From NCBI GenBank assembly GCA_001414345.1, contig LLCB01000045.1, positions 1 to 64,000 on the forward strand: 64,000 nt of DNA, read 5' to 3'. A program made the translations under genes and the position numbers. Below, piece by piece: positions 46,305-59,100 of the stretch (positions within the stretch are counted from its first letter, which is position 1; each line of letters starts with the position of its first letter). A model generated the notes under the pieces. The model ran no database searches. It was not told where the DNA came from and saw nothing but the letters and a program-made list of their open reading frames with translations. The DNA is from Hymenoscyphus infarciens (taxonomy: Eukaryota > Ascomycota > Leotiomycetes > Helotiales > Helotiaceae).

Positions 46305-48084
46305 TCAAGCACTAGTAGTAACATTCCCCAGCACAAGTCCCGCCGCATTTGCCTTTTCAGCCCACGTACTCTTCAGTCCCCAGATAGCAACACTGACAAC
46401 AACACCCTCATTCAAGCCCGCCGTCTGGATCGAAACCGTGTCCAAAACTCCCTCTGGGAAAAAGGTCATGGTGCCAGTTGAGCGACCGTGGTCAAGGAAA
46501 ACCTCAAGAATGGATCGATCGATGACACCTTCGAGTGTGAAGGTGCCGTTGGCATTGGTTGGGTTGCCAACACTAAATTTATCCGAGAAGAAAGGATTGG
46601 TCTCGCCGAAGCCAAGGACTTTGCCTCTGTTCATCCAGAATGGGTTGTCGCCTCCAAAGAAGAAGCCTCCGGAAACGGATTCTTGCGTTTGTGAAGCGGA
46701 GAAGGTGAAGTTTAAGGTTCCCTTGGACAATGTGTTGTTAGGGATGTTGGAGACGTTGCATTGGAAGTAGATGGCCCCACTCTCGAGTGAGGAGTAATCA
46801 ATAATGATAGATCCATTTCCGAGACTGGAATTTTGCGCGAGCGGAGTTTGGAGGATTGGTGTCAAATCAACGGGGACATCTAACATGTCCCAGCCTGTTC
46901 TTGTGACTTTTGCGAGCTTGGTTTTACGCGGGACGGTCATGGCTGAACGCCAACCTTCGGATTGTCCGGTTGGGACGACTTGGGAGTATTCCCAGTTTGA
47001 GGCCCAGCCGATGTAGATCTGTTCTTCGGTGGGTGGGATACCGTAGAAGAATTGGCCTGCGTAGTTGTCTTTTGAGAAATCGGCGATGCGGGCTGCGTTG
47101 TCGAGGGGGGTAAAGTGTGTACCGTTAAAGTCTCCCGGGAAGTACTCTTGGATTGAACCTCCAAGGGGAGCTCCTGGGTTGATGGAAATGGCCAAAACCC
47201 ATGCGGTGGTTCCTCCTTCGACTGGCATTTCGACCAAGTTGGGGCATTCGTATCTGGAATTGGTTAGACGAAGTTCAAATGTGCGAGATGACGAGAAGGA
47301 ATGACTTACTGGAGACCAAGTAACCCATGACTGGTAAAGTTGGAAGCATGAGTCCATGTCTTCAAATCGGGAGAAGTGAAGAATCCAATAACGAATTCCT
47401 GAGAATACGCAATAACAGCGACCCACAAATCACCATACTTGATGACCTTGGGGTCTCTAAATTGAGTGGAAGCAGGGCTCAAGGCCAGCACTGGGTTTCC
47501 AGAGTACTTCTCAAAGGTGTAACCACCATCGACAGACCAAGCGAGATCTTGGGTTTGGGCAGTTGGTGTGTTGGTTGTGTAGATTGCTACCACACCATTG
47601 TCTTGGTTAGGGAAGAAACCAGAGGTGTTGTTGGTATCGATGACTACACTACCAGAGAAGATCTGTGAGTCCTCGGTTGCGTAGATGGCGATCTTTTGGT
47701 TCTCCCAACGGTACAAATCCTGGGAAGTTGCGTGTCCCCAGTGCTGGTTTCCAGCAACGGTATCTGTTGGGTTGTCTGTAGAGAGTCAGTGGCTGGCTTT
47801 AAGAAGTGGAAAAACCAAGCATGCATACATTGATAATACAGATGGTATGTGCCATTGGCATCCAGGAAACATCCATTAGGATCGTTCATAAAACCGGAAG
47901 GAGGCGAGAAATGAGTTTGCGGTCTCCAAACACCATTATAGTCTCCTGACAATGGTTTGTCGGTTGGAACACCCTCATCAAACACCTGGGTGGAAGTGGC
48001 GACAGATGATGTAGTCGAGGAGGGGGACTGGGCAGTCACAGCCACAGCCACAGCCACAGCCATGAAAAGTGCACCGAAAAGCAT
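46305..48084 (-). CDS. Secreted glycoside hydrolase family 32 invertase
   Basis: Extracellular beta-fructofuranosidase that splits sucrose to glucose and fructose. Exons are 48084-47829, 47775-47310 and 47253-46305 (556 aa); introns are 53 and 56 bp (GTATGC...ACAG, GTAAGT...CCAG). The start ATG 48084 gives a signal peptide ([19 protein letters not shown]), after which a Ser/Thr-rich stretch begins the mature protein. The GH32 catalytic set is complete: nucleophile D68 in F-M-N-D-P-N-G, transition-state stabiliser in Q-F-R-D-P-K-V (about residue 192), and acid/base E243 in Y-E-C-P-N-L, which is recreated across intron 2. Many N-x-S/T sequons support secretion. A C-terminal beta-sandwich follows, with D-R-S-I-L-E-V-F-L. 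It could also act on inulin or levan ends. Confidence 0.94.
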
Positions 48085-50711
48085 GATGCAAAGGTTACAC
48101 AATACCTACCTATAAAGGTGGAGGACTTCTTGGAATCTGGACTCGTCGGGTGGGATGGGATGAGCTGCCCCTCAAACAGACCTGCAGATTCATCATTATA
48201 TACTCATCCCCAAGGACCGGGGTTGGGAAAGAAAAAGGGACACCAGGGTCCATAATTAAATTGAACCTTCTCCATCCCCAAGAAACACGTTTCCCCCACT
48301 TTTCAGGGCTCATTCCCCTCAAATGCGGGGATGGCGACGGGGATGCTTAAATTTGAGAATCAATTTTTTTCCTCAACAATACGGACAAGAACAAGAGCAA
48401 TACTCCGTATGCTGGGAATATCGGTAGAAGCCGAGGGAGGACATCGGAGCGATTAATTCAACGAACGGCGGCTTAGCGGCTTCCCTATGCGTGTACGGAT
48501 ACCACGCGGTGCACGTAATACTATCTTGAACCTCATGACTCGGAGACTGCCGAACATCGCCGGTCACTTATGAGTGGATTTCCAAGGGACGAAGCTGTCC
48601 CGGTTTGGGAAAGGTCGTTTTAATATCAGAATAACAAGACCGAAAACCAACGCAACTCTAAATAATGATGGATACCGAGGGATTGGGTCAAATTCTTGGT
48701 GGTTTCCGGAGATGTAACCGCTCTCTAGTCCGTCCTTGTGGTAGACATTAAAAGTGGCAGTGCATGATAGCTCGTTGCAATTATCCATTTGATTGTGCGG
48801 TAACATGTCGGTTAAGGTTCTCAATTGCTCTAGGAAATCACTTTGAATTGCCCCCAAAAACTAGAACAACGAGATCTAGGTAGGCAAGGGCAAGGCAAGG
48901 CAGGTGCAAACTGGTGTACTGCCGCTTTCAATAATCATGGCGAGACCCTCCCGGAATCTAGCCGATGTTTTCTCTATCTAGATGCAAACTTGCAACCGAA
49001 ATTGGAATGAGGTGGGATGGTTTGTACAAGCTGATTGGGAAATCGGAAGGCATATATATGCATATGTATGCACTCGACTCCTCGTTGAGGCGGCAGAGGG
49101 AGAATATTGCCATTTGAAACTTCATTCGCCAATTCTCCTTCGAAGATGGGACGAATACCTATATACAATATATGGGATGACAGGAAAAGGATGACGAGGT
49201 AAGAAAGTAAGAGTCAAGAACATGGCACATTGACCAGGGGACGAAATTCTGAGGAAGTACTCGAGTAGTACAGCGCAAAGACCTTGTATATCCATGAACT
49301 GCAATGCGGGGTGACCGGGAAAATAACTCATCCTTATCAACCCTGAAGGTAAAACTGGCAAACAGAACAATAACAAACCGACGCAGGAGAAGCAAGAGAA
49401 CAGATTTCTCAAGTTGGAGTGGGAGAGTTGTCGGAACCAAAACACGAGCCCTCCCAGCCCTCTTATTTTCCTTATTTTCGGTTGTCTGGCAGATCGAGTC
49501 CCAAATGGTGTACGAGTACTAGAACACGACGTCGAAGCTAAAGATACAAAGGCAAGTAACCTACTCGAGCGTACTGTCGTCAGTCTTACCAGACGTCTCC
49601 TGGTAAAAAGTCTAGTTATTCGCGATCTCCAACTGAATGTTATTGTTATTGTGGTTGTCACGAGTTTTGCACTCTAGCACCTTATCCCTCTCCCTAGGAG
49701 TTAGAAAAGTACTCTACGCGCCTCTGACAGCCAATAAACCCTCACTTCCACCCCCCCCTGACTTGCAGTAGTTGATACGACCAGTCGGAAGCTCACCTTT
49801 CGCGTTTGCCAGCGCCTCCTGCTTCATAACATCATAACAAGACCCCTCAATTTGTATGGAGAATAGAAGTGGATGAAACGTTTATTGCCCGTTTGGGCAA
49901 TTGTTTTGGCGCGGCCTTGCATAGCCCCTCCCTGAATCCATAGACCAAAGTCGCGATGTGATGTTATGAGTGTGAGGTGTCCTAGTCCTAGTCCTAGTAC
50001 TACCTAGTCCTAGTACTACCTGGTACTAGTACTCTAGTAGACAGCTGCCAACCGCGACGTGATCAGCTAATGGCGATGGACGTCGAGGTCGGACGCGGGG
50101 GTATTGCGAGACAAGACGAGCAAAGCTCAATTCACTTCCTCTTCTGGGAGGCTGCCTTCCTCACTCCTTCTTATTGTTCACTGCTTTTCTGTGTCATCAC
50201 AATTCTCTTGAATTCGAGTTTGTTATTGCTGAACTTTGCTATTGTTATTGTCCGCATCAGGTTTAGCGTAGCCTCTTTGGTTGTTATTTCCCCCCCTACA
50301 GATTCAAGACCCAAACCAAACCACCACAACACGACAACCCCCCGTCAAAGCCGAGCTCAACCTTCTGCGCAACGACTGTCATACGAAGTGGAGGGTCAAT
50401 CTTGTTAATTCGGGAGGTGATGATGATCTGGTGAAGAAATCGACGCTTTCCGACATTTCGACATTGCGACAAAGTATTCTGAGGTCGAGATAGCAGGTGG
50501 CAGGGCAACAACAAAGTCAACAATTGCGCAATCCCCGACGAGCGCCCCGAAAATCATACAATTGCATCGCAAAGCTGGGAGGGAGTGGGAGAAACTCATT
50601 CGAGTATTGCGAGGAGAAATACCGAGGACGAATTGAGCTGGATCTCGAACCCGATAGCAAACGATCTTATCGCGAGCCGCCTCACCTTCGTGTGAGCCAT
50701 CCGCCATCAAG
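48085..50711. other. Intergenic region (2.6 kb) between divergent invertase and CDH1
   Basis: No gene is supported, although the 179-codon minus frame at 49122-49661 is long; its composition looks random and it overlaps frames on the other strand. 49983-50040 has repeated ctagtcctagtacta units. 48739-48957 is copy B of a dispersed repeat. The CDH1 leader (50420-50711) has several upstream frames. Confidence 0.45.
48739..48957 (+). repeat. Dispersed repeat, copy B
   Basis: Similar in three collinear blocks to 37051-37300, in the same orientation; differences are mostly transitions. See copy A for the blocks. Confidence 0.5.
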
Positions 50712-52799
50712 ATGGGCGCCAGCGAAGAGGTCTTCAACTCTGCCATATCCCGCGCTCAACTTGCAAAGGCCGCCAATGCCTTGAATACTCCGCCAGTTGC
50801 GACTCCACCCCGCACTTCGACCCCCCCACCTGCGCTGGGAACCGATAGAAGGAAGTCGGACAAGAGGGCGTATGAAGGCGGCAGCCTACGAGGAGAACGA
50901 TCCACAGGAACACCTGCGGCGGAGGCGATAGATGCAAGTGCTCTGAACAAGGCTCTTCTGAAGGAGTTCGAGGAGGCGGGACGACAGCGAGAGACAACCC
51001 CTGGAGGAAGCCCAAGTAGGAAGCGGCAACGAGTTTATGGCGACAGGTAAGAATATTTCTTTTGGAACAATGAAGCACGAAGAAATCGCATTGTATAATG
51101 TGAGAGGAAAGAAGTTGAAGTAGACGTGGGCTCGCAGAGTGGGGAATTGCATCGCGTCGAGCTATGTCCCCACCAGCTTCTCACTCGTCCAATTCACCAA
51201 CTCTCAATCGTCAGGATATCATTTAGCTAACAAGAATTCTAGATTTATTCCCAACCGAGAGGGACAGGATCTGCAAGCTAGTTTCAGTTTACTACATGAT
51301 GAGGCCTCACCGGCGACTCCTTCGAAGCAAAAGAGACGCCCACCTCATGGCGAGCTCCATTATCAAAAGAGTAAGCTACAATTAACACCCTTTATGCTCG
51401 TGTGCTAATATATTTCACAGCCGAGGAAGCAAACCGAACATTTTCAACTCTACTTCGCGCCGAGATATTTGATAATACGATACCACAACCTACACCCCCG
51501 AACCTCTCCCCCGAAACCAGTTTATTACAAACAAACAACTCGACAACAAGTCATGATCCTACGAGATCTCGCACACCGCCTAACAATGGACCTGCCTCTT
51601 CCCTGCCGGTTTCCATGACGCCATCCACTCCTCATAAGAATTTATTTACATACATGTCACCACGGCATCATACCAATATTGCCGGTCACCCAACACCATC
51701 AAGAACGCCTCAAAGCAGGCATGGCCCTAACCTCAATGCTAGATCAGAGATGTACAGCCTTTCACCTGTTCGATTTGGAAGCCAGCAAATGTTACTCAGC
51801 CCCAGAAAGCAACCCAGAGCAGTCAGTAAAGTGCCTTATAAGGTTCTGGATGCGCCTGATCTAGCAGATGATTTCTATCTCAACTTGGTGGATTGGGGGA
51901 GCAGCAACGTACTCGGAGTAGGCCTTGGAAGTTGCGTTTATATGTGGAATTCGCAATCTGGAAGAGTCAACAAGCTGTGTGAATTGCAAGACGATACTGT
52001 GACCAGTGTAAACTGGATCCAACGTGGCTCACATATTGCCATTGGAACAGGAAAGGGCCTTGTTCAGATTTGGGATGCCGAAAGAATACGCCGTCTTAGG
52101 ACAATGACTGGACATACCGCTAGAGTGGGATCTTTAGCATGGAACGATCACATCCTGACCTCGGGATCCAGAGATCGATTAATATACCACCGCGATGTGC
52201 GCGCTCCAGACCAATGGCTCAGAAAATTGGTCGGTCATAAGCAAGAAGTTTGTGGCCTGCGTTGGAATCCCGAGGATGGACAGCTTGCCTCCGGAGGAAA
52301 TGACAATAAATTGATGGTATGGGATAAGCTCTCCGAGACACCTCTCTGGAAATTCAGCGATCACACAGCGGCTGTAAAAGCAATAGCTTGGTCACCACAT
52401 CAACGAGGACTCCTCGCATCCGGAGGAGGAACCGCAGATCGTCGAATCATATTCCACGACACACTTCGAGGAACCACCATCAACGAAATCGATACCGGAT
52501 CACAGGTCTGCAATCTCGCTTGGTCCAAGAATTCAAACGAAATCGTTTCTACACACGGCTACTCGCAGAACCAAATTGTGGTTTGGAAATATCCCAGCAT
52601 GACACAGGTTGTCTCCTTGACCGGCCATACCTACCGAGTTCTCTATCTGGCTATGAGTCCTGACGGAAGAGTAGTCGTTACCGGTGCAGGAGATGAGACC
52701 CTCCGCTTCTGGAACGTATTTGGTCGCAAGCCTGGACATCGCGAAGAAGGCGACGCCGGCGGTGGTGGGAAATTAGGAGATTGGGGTGTAATTAGATGA
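50712..52799 (+). CDS. CDH1: Cdh1/Fizzy-related APC/C activator
   Basis: WD40 co-activator that brings destruction-box and KEN-box substrates to the anaphase-promoting complex in late mitosis and G1. Exons are 50712-51046, 51243-51370 and 51421-52799 (613 aa); introns are 196 and 50 bp. The C-box is D-R-F-I-P-N-R at 111-117, and intron 1 splits the codon for its Arg112. A second conserved block L-L-R-A-E-I-F follows exon 3's start. Seven WD repeats run from about residue 300 (for example W-D-A-E-R, S-G-S-R-D, G-G-N-D-N-K-L-M-V-W-D), and the protein ends in the APC-binding I-R dipeptide. S-P and T-P sites in the N terminus are the usual Cdk sites that inhibit Cdh1. The distinct Cdc20 N-terminal motifs are absent, favouring Cdh1 over Cdc20. 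Confidence 0.93.
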
Positions 52800-53508
52800 G
52801 TGAGCAGCCAAAAACGAGAGAGCAACAAAAAGTACTTTCACGAAAGCATGAGGGATGAGGTTAGGGGGGTAACATGGCAATTTTGCATTTCAACTGGCGT
52901 TCAAAGGAGAAATTTGTGTTGGCTAATACTTCGCTTGCTTGTTTGCTACAGCTACAGCAAAAAATTCATTGCAAGTGGCGTTCAGCGAAACTGGGATATT
53001 TTCAAGCTTTCTTCTGATTTTTTTTTTTTGCAGCGGCATCATCGCACGGGACAGGCAAACTTGCGAAGGGTAGGGAGGGGAGTCAATTGTATGGAGTAGC
53101 TAGCTATAGCTCAATGGTGGGACGAGATGGACCCGGACTTGGATTCATGACAATTCTCCATTGAAGAAATGAGAGGGGCATAACTTGCTTGTAGAGCAAG
53201 GAAATGTCTTCTTTCATACGATTAATCTCAGCTACTTGAAAAAATGAAGAAACTATATCTGAAATTCGGAAGTCAAATTGAGAATATCTTCCGTGACGCC
53301 TGTGTGGTATATCCCTCGCTGCATAAAAATCAAATGACAAAATGACAGTCGTCGCCTCGCCTCGTCTCGTTGATTAGAATCCCCCTCGTCTATGCGAACC
53401 AGCGTCACAAAAATGCGAACTGGAAATTGAAATATAACCTCTCCCATTCCACAACCTCCAACTCGCGCACAAATTGAACTTCTCGCGTCAACAGCCACAA
53501 TGTCCTCT
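52800..53508. other. Intergenic region between convergent CDH1 and GPC1 ends
   Basis: The two genes are tail to tail, so this holds both 3' ends. A T run is at 53020-53029. No gene is supported. Confidence 0.45.
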
Positions 53509-55277
53509 TCACGCCGGTAGATCTCCAATCTTTCTCTCCGTAGCAACAACATCCGCCCCTCCATCAATTCCCGTACTGCCAATCTGCTCACTCAATAGTG
53601 GAATCTTATCCACCTTCTCCTGATCAATCTCAGCACCCCCCTCAGTCCTAGGAGTCAACATAGGACTGGTAGAAGTTCCACCAGGACTAGATTGATATTT
53701 CTGAACTTCTCTCTGCAAAGCCTCCAACTCTTTCTGGAATCTCTTGCCAAAGACATCAATGTAGAACGTGGCGCCATTGTAAACTGACCAGCAGAAGAGA
53801 GCCATGAGGAAAGTGGCAGAGGCGTAACGGTAGTAGAACCAGATTGGACAGGGGAGCATGGTTGCCACGGCGTAGGAGTATTGGATTAACATGAATGCTG
53901 GTTCTTGGAGGGATACTGGGAGGTTGAGGACGACTTTTCCGATGAAGGTTTTGGAGTAGGATTTTCGGAGCCACTGTTTTGAATAAAGTTAGCTAGATAA
54001 AACATTTTGCAGAAATTGTATTGTACGAGGGTCATAATCCTTCGCCACGGCCTGTCTGAGTAGGCGAAAGGTGTAGAAAGGATATCCAGTGGAAAAGTGG
54101 AATAAGAGCTTACTGTAAATGAGGTAGGTCTTCCTGCCAGAATCTTCTCCCGACGTCGGACTGTGATTAGGAAGTGATAGCTCAGCTGCCAAATAGCGTA
54201 TGGAATGGTAGACCATAGCGTCATAGCTGCGAGGGAATAATGTTCCTTCGATCCCGGGAGTGAGGTTTTGATACTGTATACTCCGGGAAATCGAGCCGCT
54301 TGAAATTCTGGGTCAAGGAGATGAACGACCACATGCAGTGCTGCACAAGGCATTATGTGAATAAACAAACTGGTAACCTTGTCGAAACTGTGAAAAACCA
54401 TCGAGTTTCTCCACATGGCAATGGCAACGGCATTGTTTCCAAAGGTAAGGCAATAGGTGCTGATGAAGAGTCGCTTCGAATTGGGAAATATCCACAGACT
54501 GAGGAATACCATAAAGTTGACAAAGTAGCAAAGGTCTGCAAGGAAGTAGTGGAAGCCTTTCTTTTTATAGGTGTAAAAGCGAATGGGCATTAGATACAAC
54601 AGCTGGGCTGTGTACCACCAGTGGAAGTATTGAGGATATCCACCAATGAGATATCCGGATATTAGAACGTTTGAAACACCACATATGAATGATAGCTTCT
54701 CTCGAGCGGTGACGGCCTTGGTATCGTTCCAGCGTTCTCCTAATTTGTCGACGCTGTTGCGCATTCGCTTTCTGTACTTGTACAGCTGCTCGTCGGCTGG
54801 CGGCACCCTTCTGCGCCATTCTTCAACCACGCGATCCTTTGCATGCGACCCCTTGGTCTTCAAGACCTCTCTTTGTCGTCGTACTTTCTCTGTTTGTGCC
54901 GAGATGTTCCTCTGGAGCTTCTCCAGTTGTTGAGGAAGAGCAAAGTTGTCCAATATATCAAAAACCGTGAGTCTTTCTAAAGGTGGAAATGCCTCCCAGT
55001 CCTCCTGATAGGAACTGCTTCCAGAAACCGAAGGATTTCGCGACAGCCGAGGACTACCTGGAGTCGAGGCATCGAGGATAGGTGATTTGGTTCCATCCGG
55101 AGGTGAGGAATCTGGAGCGAGGCTATTGGAGTCGACTGCAGGCTCGGATTTGGAGCGTGGGATGGGTATTGGGTCTGACATCTCGGATAATGTGCGTTTA
55201 TGGACTTTTGTCGAACTGATTCCGAAGGAGACTCGACGCAGAGCACTGCTTCCTCTAAGAACCAAAGTATCAGCCAT
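53509..55277 (-). CDS. GPC1: Glycerophosphocholine acyltransferase (GPC1)
   Basis: ER membrane enzyme that acylates glycerophosphocholine with acyl-CoA to give lysophosphatidylcholine (DUF2838 family). Exons are 55277-54114 and 53973-53509 (542 aa). The 140-bp intron (GTAAGC...GCTAACTTT...ACAG) is needed because the direct reading frame, although open for many codons, loses the family block; splicing restores R-P-T-S-F-T-W-L-R-K-S-Y-S-K-T-F-I-G-K. Residues 1-130 are Ser/Pro-rich and disordered. F-D-I-L-D-N and a coiled-coil-like charged helix follow, then about eight hydrophobic spans, including G-G-Y-P-Q-Y-F-H-W-W-Y-T and Y-L-M-P-I-R-F. A C tail with Ser/Thr-Pro follows the last span. Start ATG 55277 has good context. 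Confidence 0.9.
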
Positions 55278-56137
55278 GGCTGCTTGTAAAATATGTGCAT
55301 ATAAATAGCGGCAGACACCCAAGATATTTAACCGCAGTTTATGGGCACACTTACTAGTCTGACTCTCAAAGTACCCGTGGATCTGTTCAAGTGACCAAAG
55401 GCGCCTGTCTGCACGAGTCCACTGATACTGCTTGCAGGACCCCACGCGAAGTCGAACTGCTTGTGATAAAGAGGTTGTATGCAGCCTTTTGGTTTTGTAG
55501 GGTTGAAAAGGTGGGCAAGGCAGGCTGAGTAACGGTCGGTGTCGTCGAGAGAGGCAAGACCGTGGTCTCGTTCTGCGAGCTGATTCGTCCAGAGGAAGAG
55601 GCTGAGGTAGGTGTCTTTGTTCCCGAGTCGAATAAGACGCCTTGCGGTGACTTGCTGCCAAATAATACCAATAATACCCTGGAGATGAATGCGAGAAAGC
55701 GCGTTGAGGAGGTTATCCGGAAAATGGTGGATTGGCCGACGTGAAAGGCGAGTTTCATGGTTCTTTGGGAGGGAAGCCGTGAAATGAACGTTCTCAGCCT
55801 TGCTCTTAGGCCTCTTAGGAGCCTCGCCAACTTTCGCGTTAGGCGAACCCCTGTGGCTTTTTGGAGGCTCAAGCCTCACATATTAGGCAAGAATATATAG
55901 TCCGAGAAGCGCGTTCGCCTTGACTTTGAGAGCGCGTTCGACAGTTTCCCCTCCACGACCCGCAATCCACCATCGACTGCGTGCCTTCTTTGGCGCAGTG
56001 ACCAGACTAGACTTCTTCTACTAACTGAAGAGATAATTTTCACATACTGGTACTATCTCATACCAGCACACCCAGAATCCTTCGAGCGCGTGCGCCCCTC
56101 CCAAGCTTCAGACGGCCGACGACGCGTATACTTCAAG
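55278..56137. promoter_or_regulatory. Divergent region between GPC1 and SMC1
   Basis: This 860-bp region separates the two start codons and should contain both promoters. Long frames on the minus strand (55328-55879) overlap each other and look non-coding. No other feature was recognised. Confidence 0.45.
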
Positions 56138-59100
56138 ATGGGGAAGCTGGTTCGACTTGAACTTTCCAGTAAGCTGGTCGCATTTACTATACGGAACCTG
56201 GACTAATGCGATCTTAGATTTCAAGTCCTACAAGGGACATCACATCCTCCTCTTCGGCGATTCCTACTTTACCTCCATAATCGGTCCCAATGGCTCCGGG
56301 AAGTCCAATTCGTACGTTGTTTGGCCCAAATTACAACCGCGTCACTGACCCTTTGAACAGTATGGATGCTATTTCCTTTGTCCTCGGTATCAAATCCTCC
56401 CATCTTCGTTCGACGCATCTTAAGGACCTCATTTATCGCGGGAGGGTATTAAAGACTTCAAAAATCAACGATGATGGATCAGCCGCCGCCCCTGCAGCAA
56501 ACGGCCATGCCAATGGTGATGGAGACGAGGAAGGTTCACAATCACAACCGGCCGCTCGCAACGACCCCAAACAGGCCTGGGTAATGGCAGTATACGAGGA
56601 CGATGCTGGAGATGAGCAAAAATGGAAGCGTTTAATCACCACCGCAGGTGCAAGCCAATTTTCAATCAACGATCGAGGCGTCACGGCCCAAGCATACAAT
56701 GAAGCTCTAGAGGCCGAAAATATCCTGATGAAAGCAAGAAACTTCTTGGTTTTCCAGGGCGATGTGGAGCAGATCGCATCGCAGTCCCCCAAGGACCTCA
56801 CGAAATTGATCGAGCTGGTTTCTGGTAGTTTGGAGTACAAGGCAGAGTACGAGCGACTGCAAGAAGAAGCAGACCAAGCCTCAGAAAACCAAAACTACAA
56901 CCTCCATCGTCGACGTGGTATCAACTCGGAAATCAAGCAATATCAAGAGCAAAAGAAGGAAGCCGAGGCATTTCAAAACAAGCAGGATGAGAGGGATGAT
57001 GCTATAGTGCAACACATACTCTGGAAACTGTACCACTTTCAACGTGTTATGGACGAATCGACCGCTAGCATTCATGAACATCAACACGAATTGGAAGAAT
57101 ATCGACGTGGGGTGGAGAAGTTTCAGAAACAGCTCGAGGATGCACGTGCAGCATCATCGGAGGTGTCTAGAAGAGTTGGCAAGGTCGAGCGGAGCATCAA
57201 GAAGAAGGAGAAGGAAATTGAAGACAAGGAAAATAGCTTGGTCCCAATCGACGAGAAAATTGGTATTACCAGGAATCAAGTGGAGAAGCTTAGCCGAAGA
57301 CTGGCTACGTTGACCAAGGAGCGGCAAGAAAATAAGGAAAAGATCGAAAATTCACAGAAGCAGCTAGCCATTGTTGAGAAAGCGCAGAAACAGTTTGAGA
57401 AAAGGTGGGAGGAGTCACTCAAACAACAAGGCAAGCAACTCAATGAGGCCGACCTCCAAGAGTACAACAACCTGAGAGCTCAAGTCGTGACCAAAACGTC
57501 CAAGAACAAGTCCAATTTAGACAACTTTATGCGCCAAATGAAAACCGACGAAGTTACCTTCAACAGCCTCAAAGGAAAAATCGAATATCTGGAATCAACT
57601 ACGAACAAGCTCGAGGGAGAGATCAACCGGGTCGAGGAGCGTAAAGAAGCCACCAAACTTGTTGTCAAGGACATCTCCAAGGAAATTGATACGAAAAAGA
57701 AGGAGTTCAACAATATACAATCCGAGCGGGTTCGCGTGAATCAGCGTCGCACGGAACTTGACGAAAAGTTGCAAGAGGTCTTAAAAACTTTGGAGGATGC
57801 GAATGCTGGTGCAAGGCAAAATGATAAAGAGGCTAGAACACGGGAAATGATTATATCGTTAAAGAGGATATTTCCCGGAGTCCGAGGCCGTATTGGAGAA
57901 CTCTGCAAGCCAAAACAAAAGAAATATGACGAGGCCGTCATCACTGCGCTTGGTCGAGACTTTGATTCAGTCGTGGTAGACACCGAGAAAATCGGCTCCG
58001 AATGCGTCGACTACCTTAAAGGCCAACGCTTCCCGCCAATGACTTTCATCCCACTTGACAACATCAAGGTCACGGCTGTTGATTCGAGTTTGAAGGGGTT
58101 GAGCAAGGCTCGGCTTACTATTGACACCATCACCTTCGATTCATCTCTCGAGCGAGCCATGGCATATGCTTGCGGAAGTTCTATCGTTTGTGATGATCTG
58201 GATACTGCGAAGAACATCTGCTTCAAGAAGAAAATTCAAGTGAAAGCTGTCACCCTTGAAGGATCTGTTATTCACAAAGCTGGATTGATGACTGGTGGAA
58301 AAGGCCCAGAGAGAGGTAATAAGCGAAAATTTGAAGACCAGGACATCGAAACCCTGAGGAGACAACTAGAACAATATCGCGAGCAGATTGAAGCTCTTCC
58401 AAATCTCAGTCGTCGAGGTACTGCTGAAGAGTTGTTGCAAAATGACTTGAATGGGCTCCAACAACGATTGGCGTACGCGAAAAGCGAGCTTGCTTCTTTT
58501 GAGCAAAATCTCAAGGATCTCAAAAAGGAGCGGGACCACGAGAAGCGCCAACTGGCGGAGATGACGCCCAAGTACGAGGGAAAGCAGTCCGAGCTAGAGT
58601 CAATCAGACAAACTGTACAGGAATTCCAAGAAGCTGTGTCCAAAGTCGAAGATAGCATCTTCAAAGACTTTTGCGACAGACTGGGCTACTCGGATGTGCG
58701 AAGCTACGAGGCACAGCAAGGTTCCTTGGAACAAGAAGCTGCTGACAAAAAGGGCGAGTTCGAGCTCCAGAAGAGGCGTCTAGAGCAGGGACTGAATTGG
58801 GAGACAAGCCAGTTCAAGGAGATTGATGGACGAGTCAAGAAGATGGAATCTCAAATTGCCAGTTTTGAGCAGGACATTGAAACATACACAGCCGAGAAGA
58901 CTGTCCTCGAGGACAAGATTGATGAGGACAGAGCACAGCAGACGGCTCTAGAAGACGAACTTCAAAAGCAGAAGGAAAAGCTCATGGGTAAGAATGAGAA
59001 AGTCAATGCTGCACGAAATGAGCTTCAGAAACGAAGCAAGGAAATTGACAACCGAACCAAGGCAATTTCAGCCCTTGAAACGGAAGTTCAGCGCAATAGT

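Noticed and set aside
49122..49661. 179-codon minus-strand open frame
   Set aside because: Composition looks random (Arg/Ser/Thr/Leu-rich without motif), it overlaps plus-strand frames, has no splice partner and no recognisable domain.
53989..54113. Open frame between the two GPC1 exons read as coding
   Set aside because: Its boundaries are GTAAGC and ACAG with a GCTAAC branch point, and removing it restores the conserved block F-T-W-L-R-K-S-Y.
55328..55879. Long minus-strand frames upstream of GPC1
   Set aside because: Three overlapping frames with low-information composition; I considered a GPC1 leader exon, but the ATG at 55277 already gives the expected N terminus.
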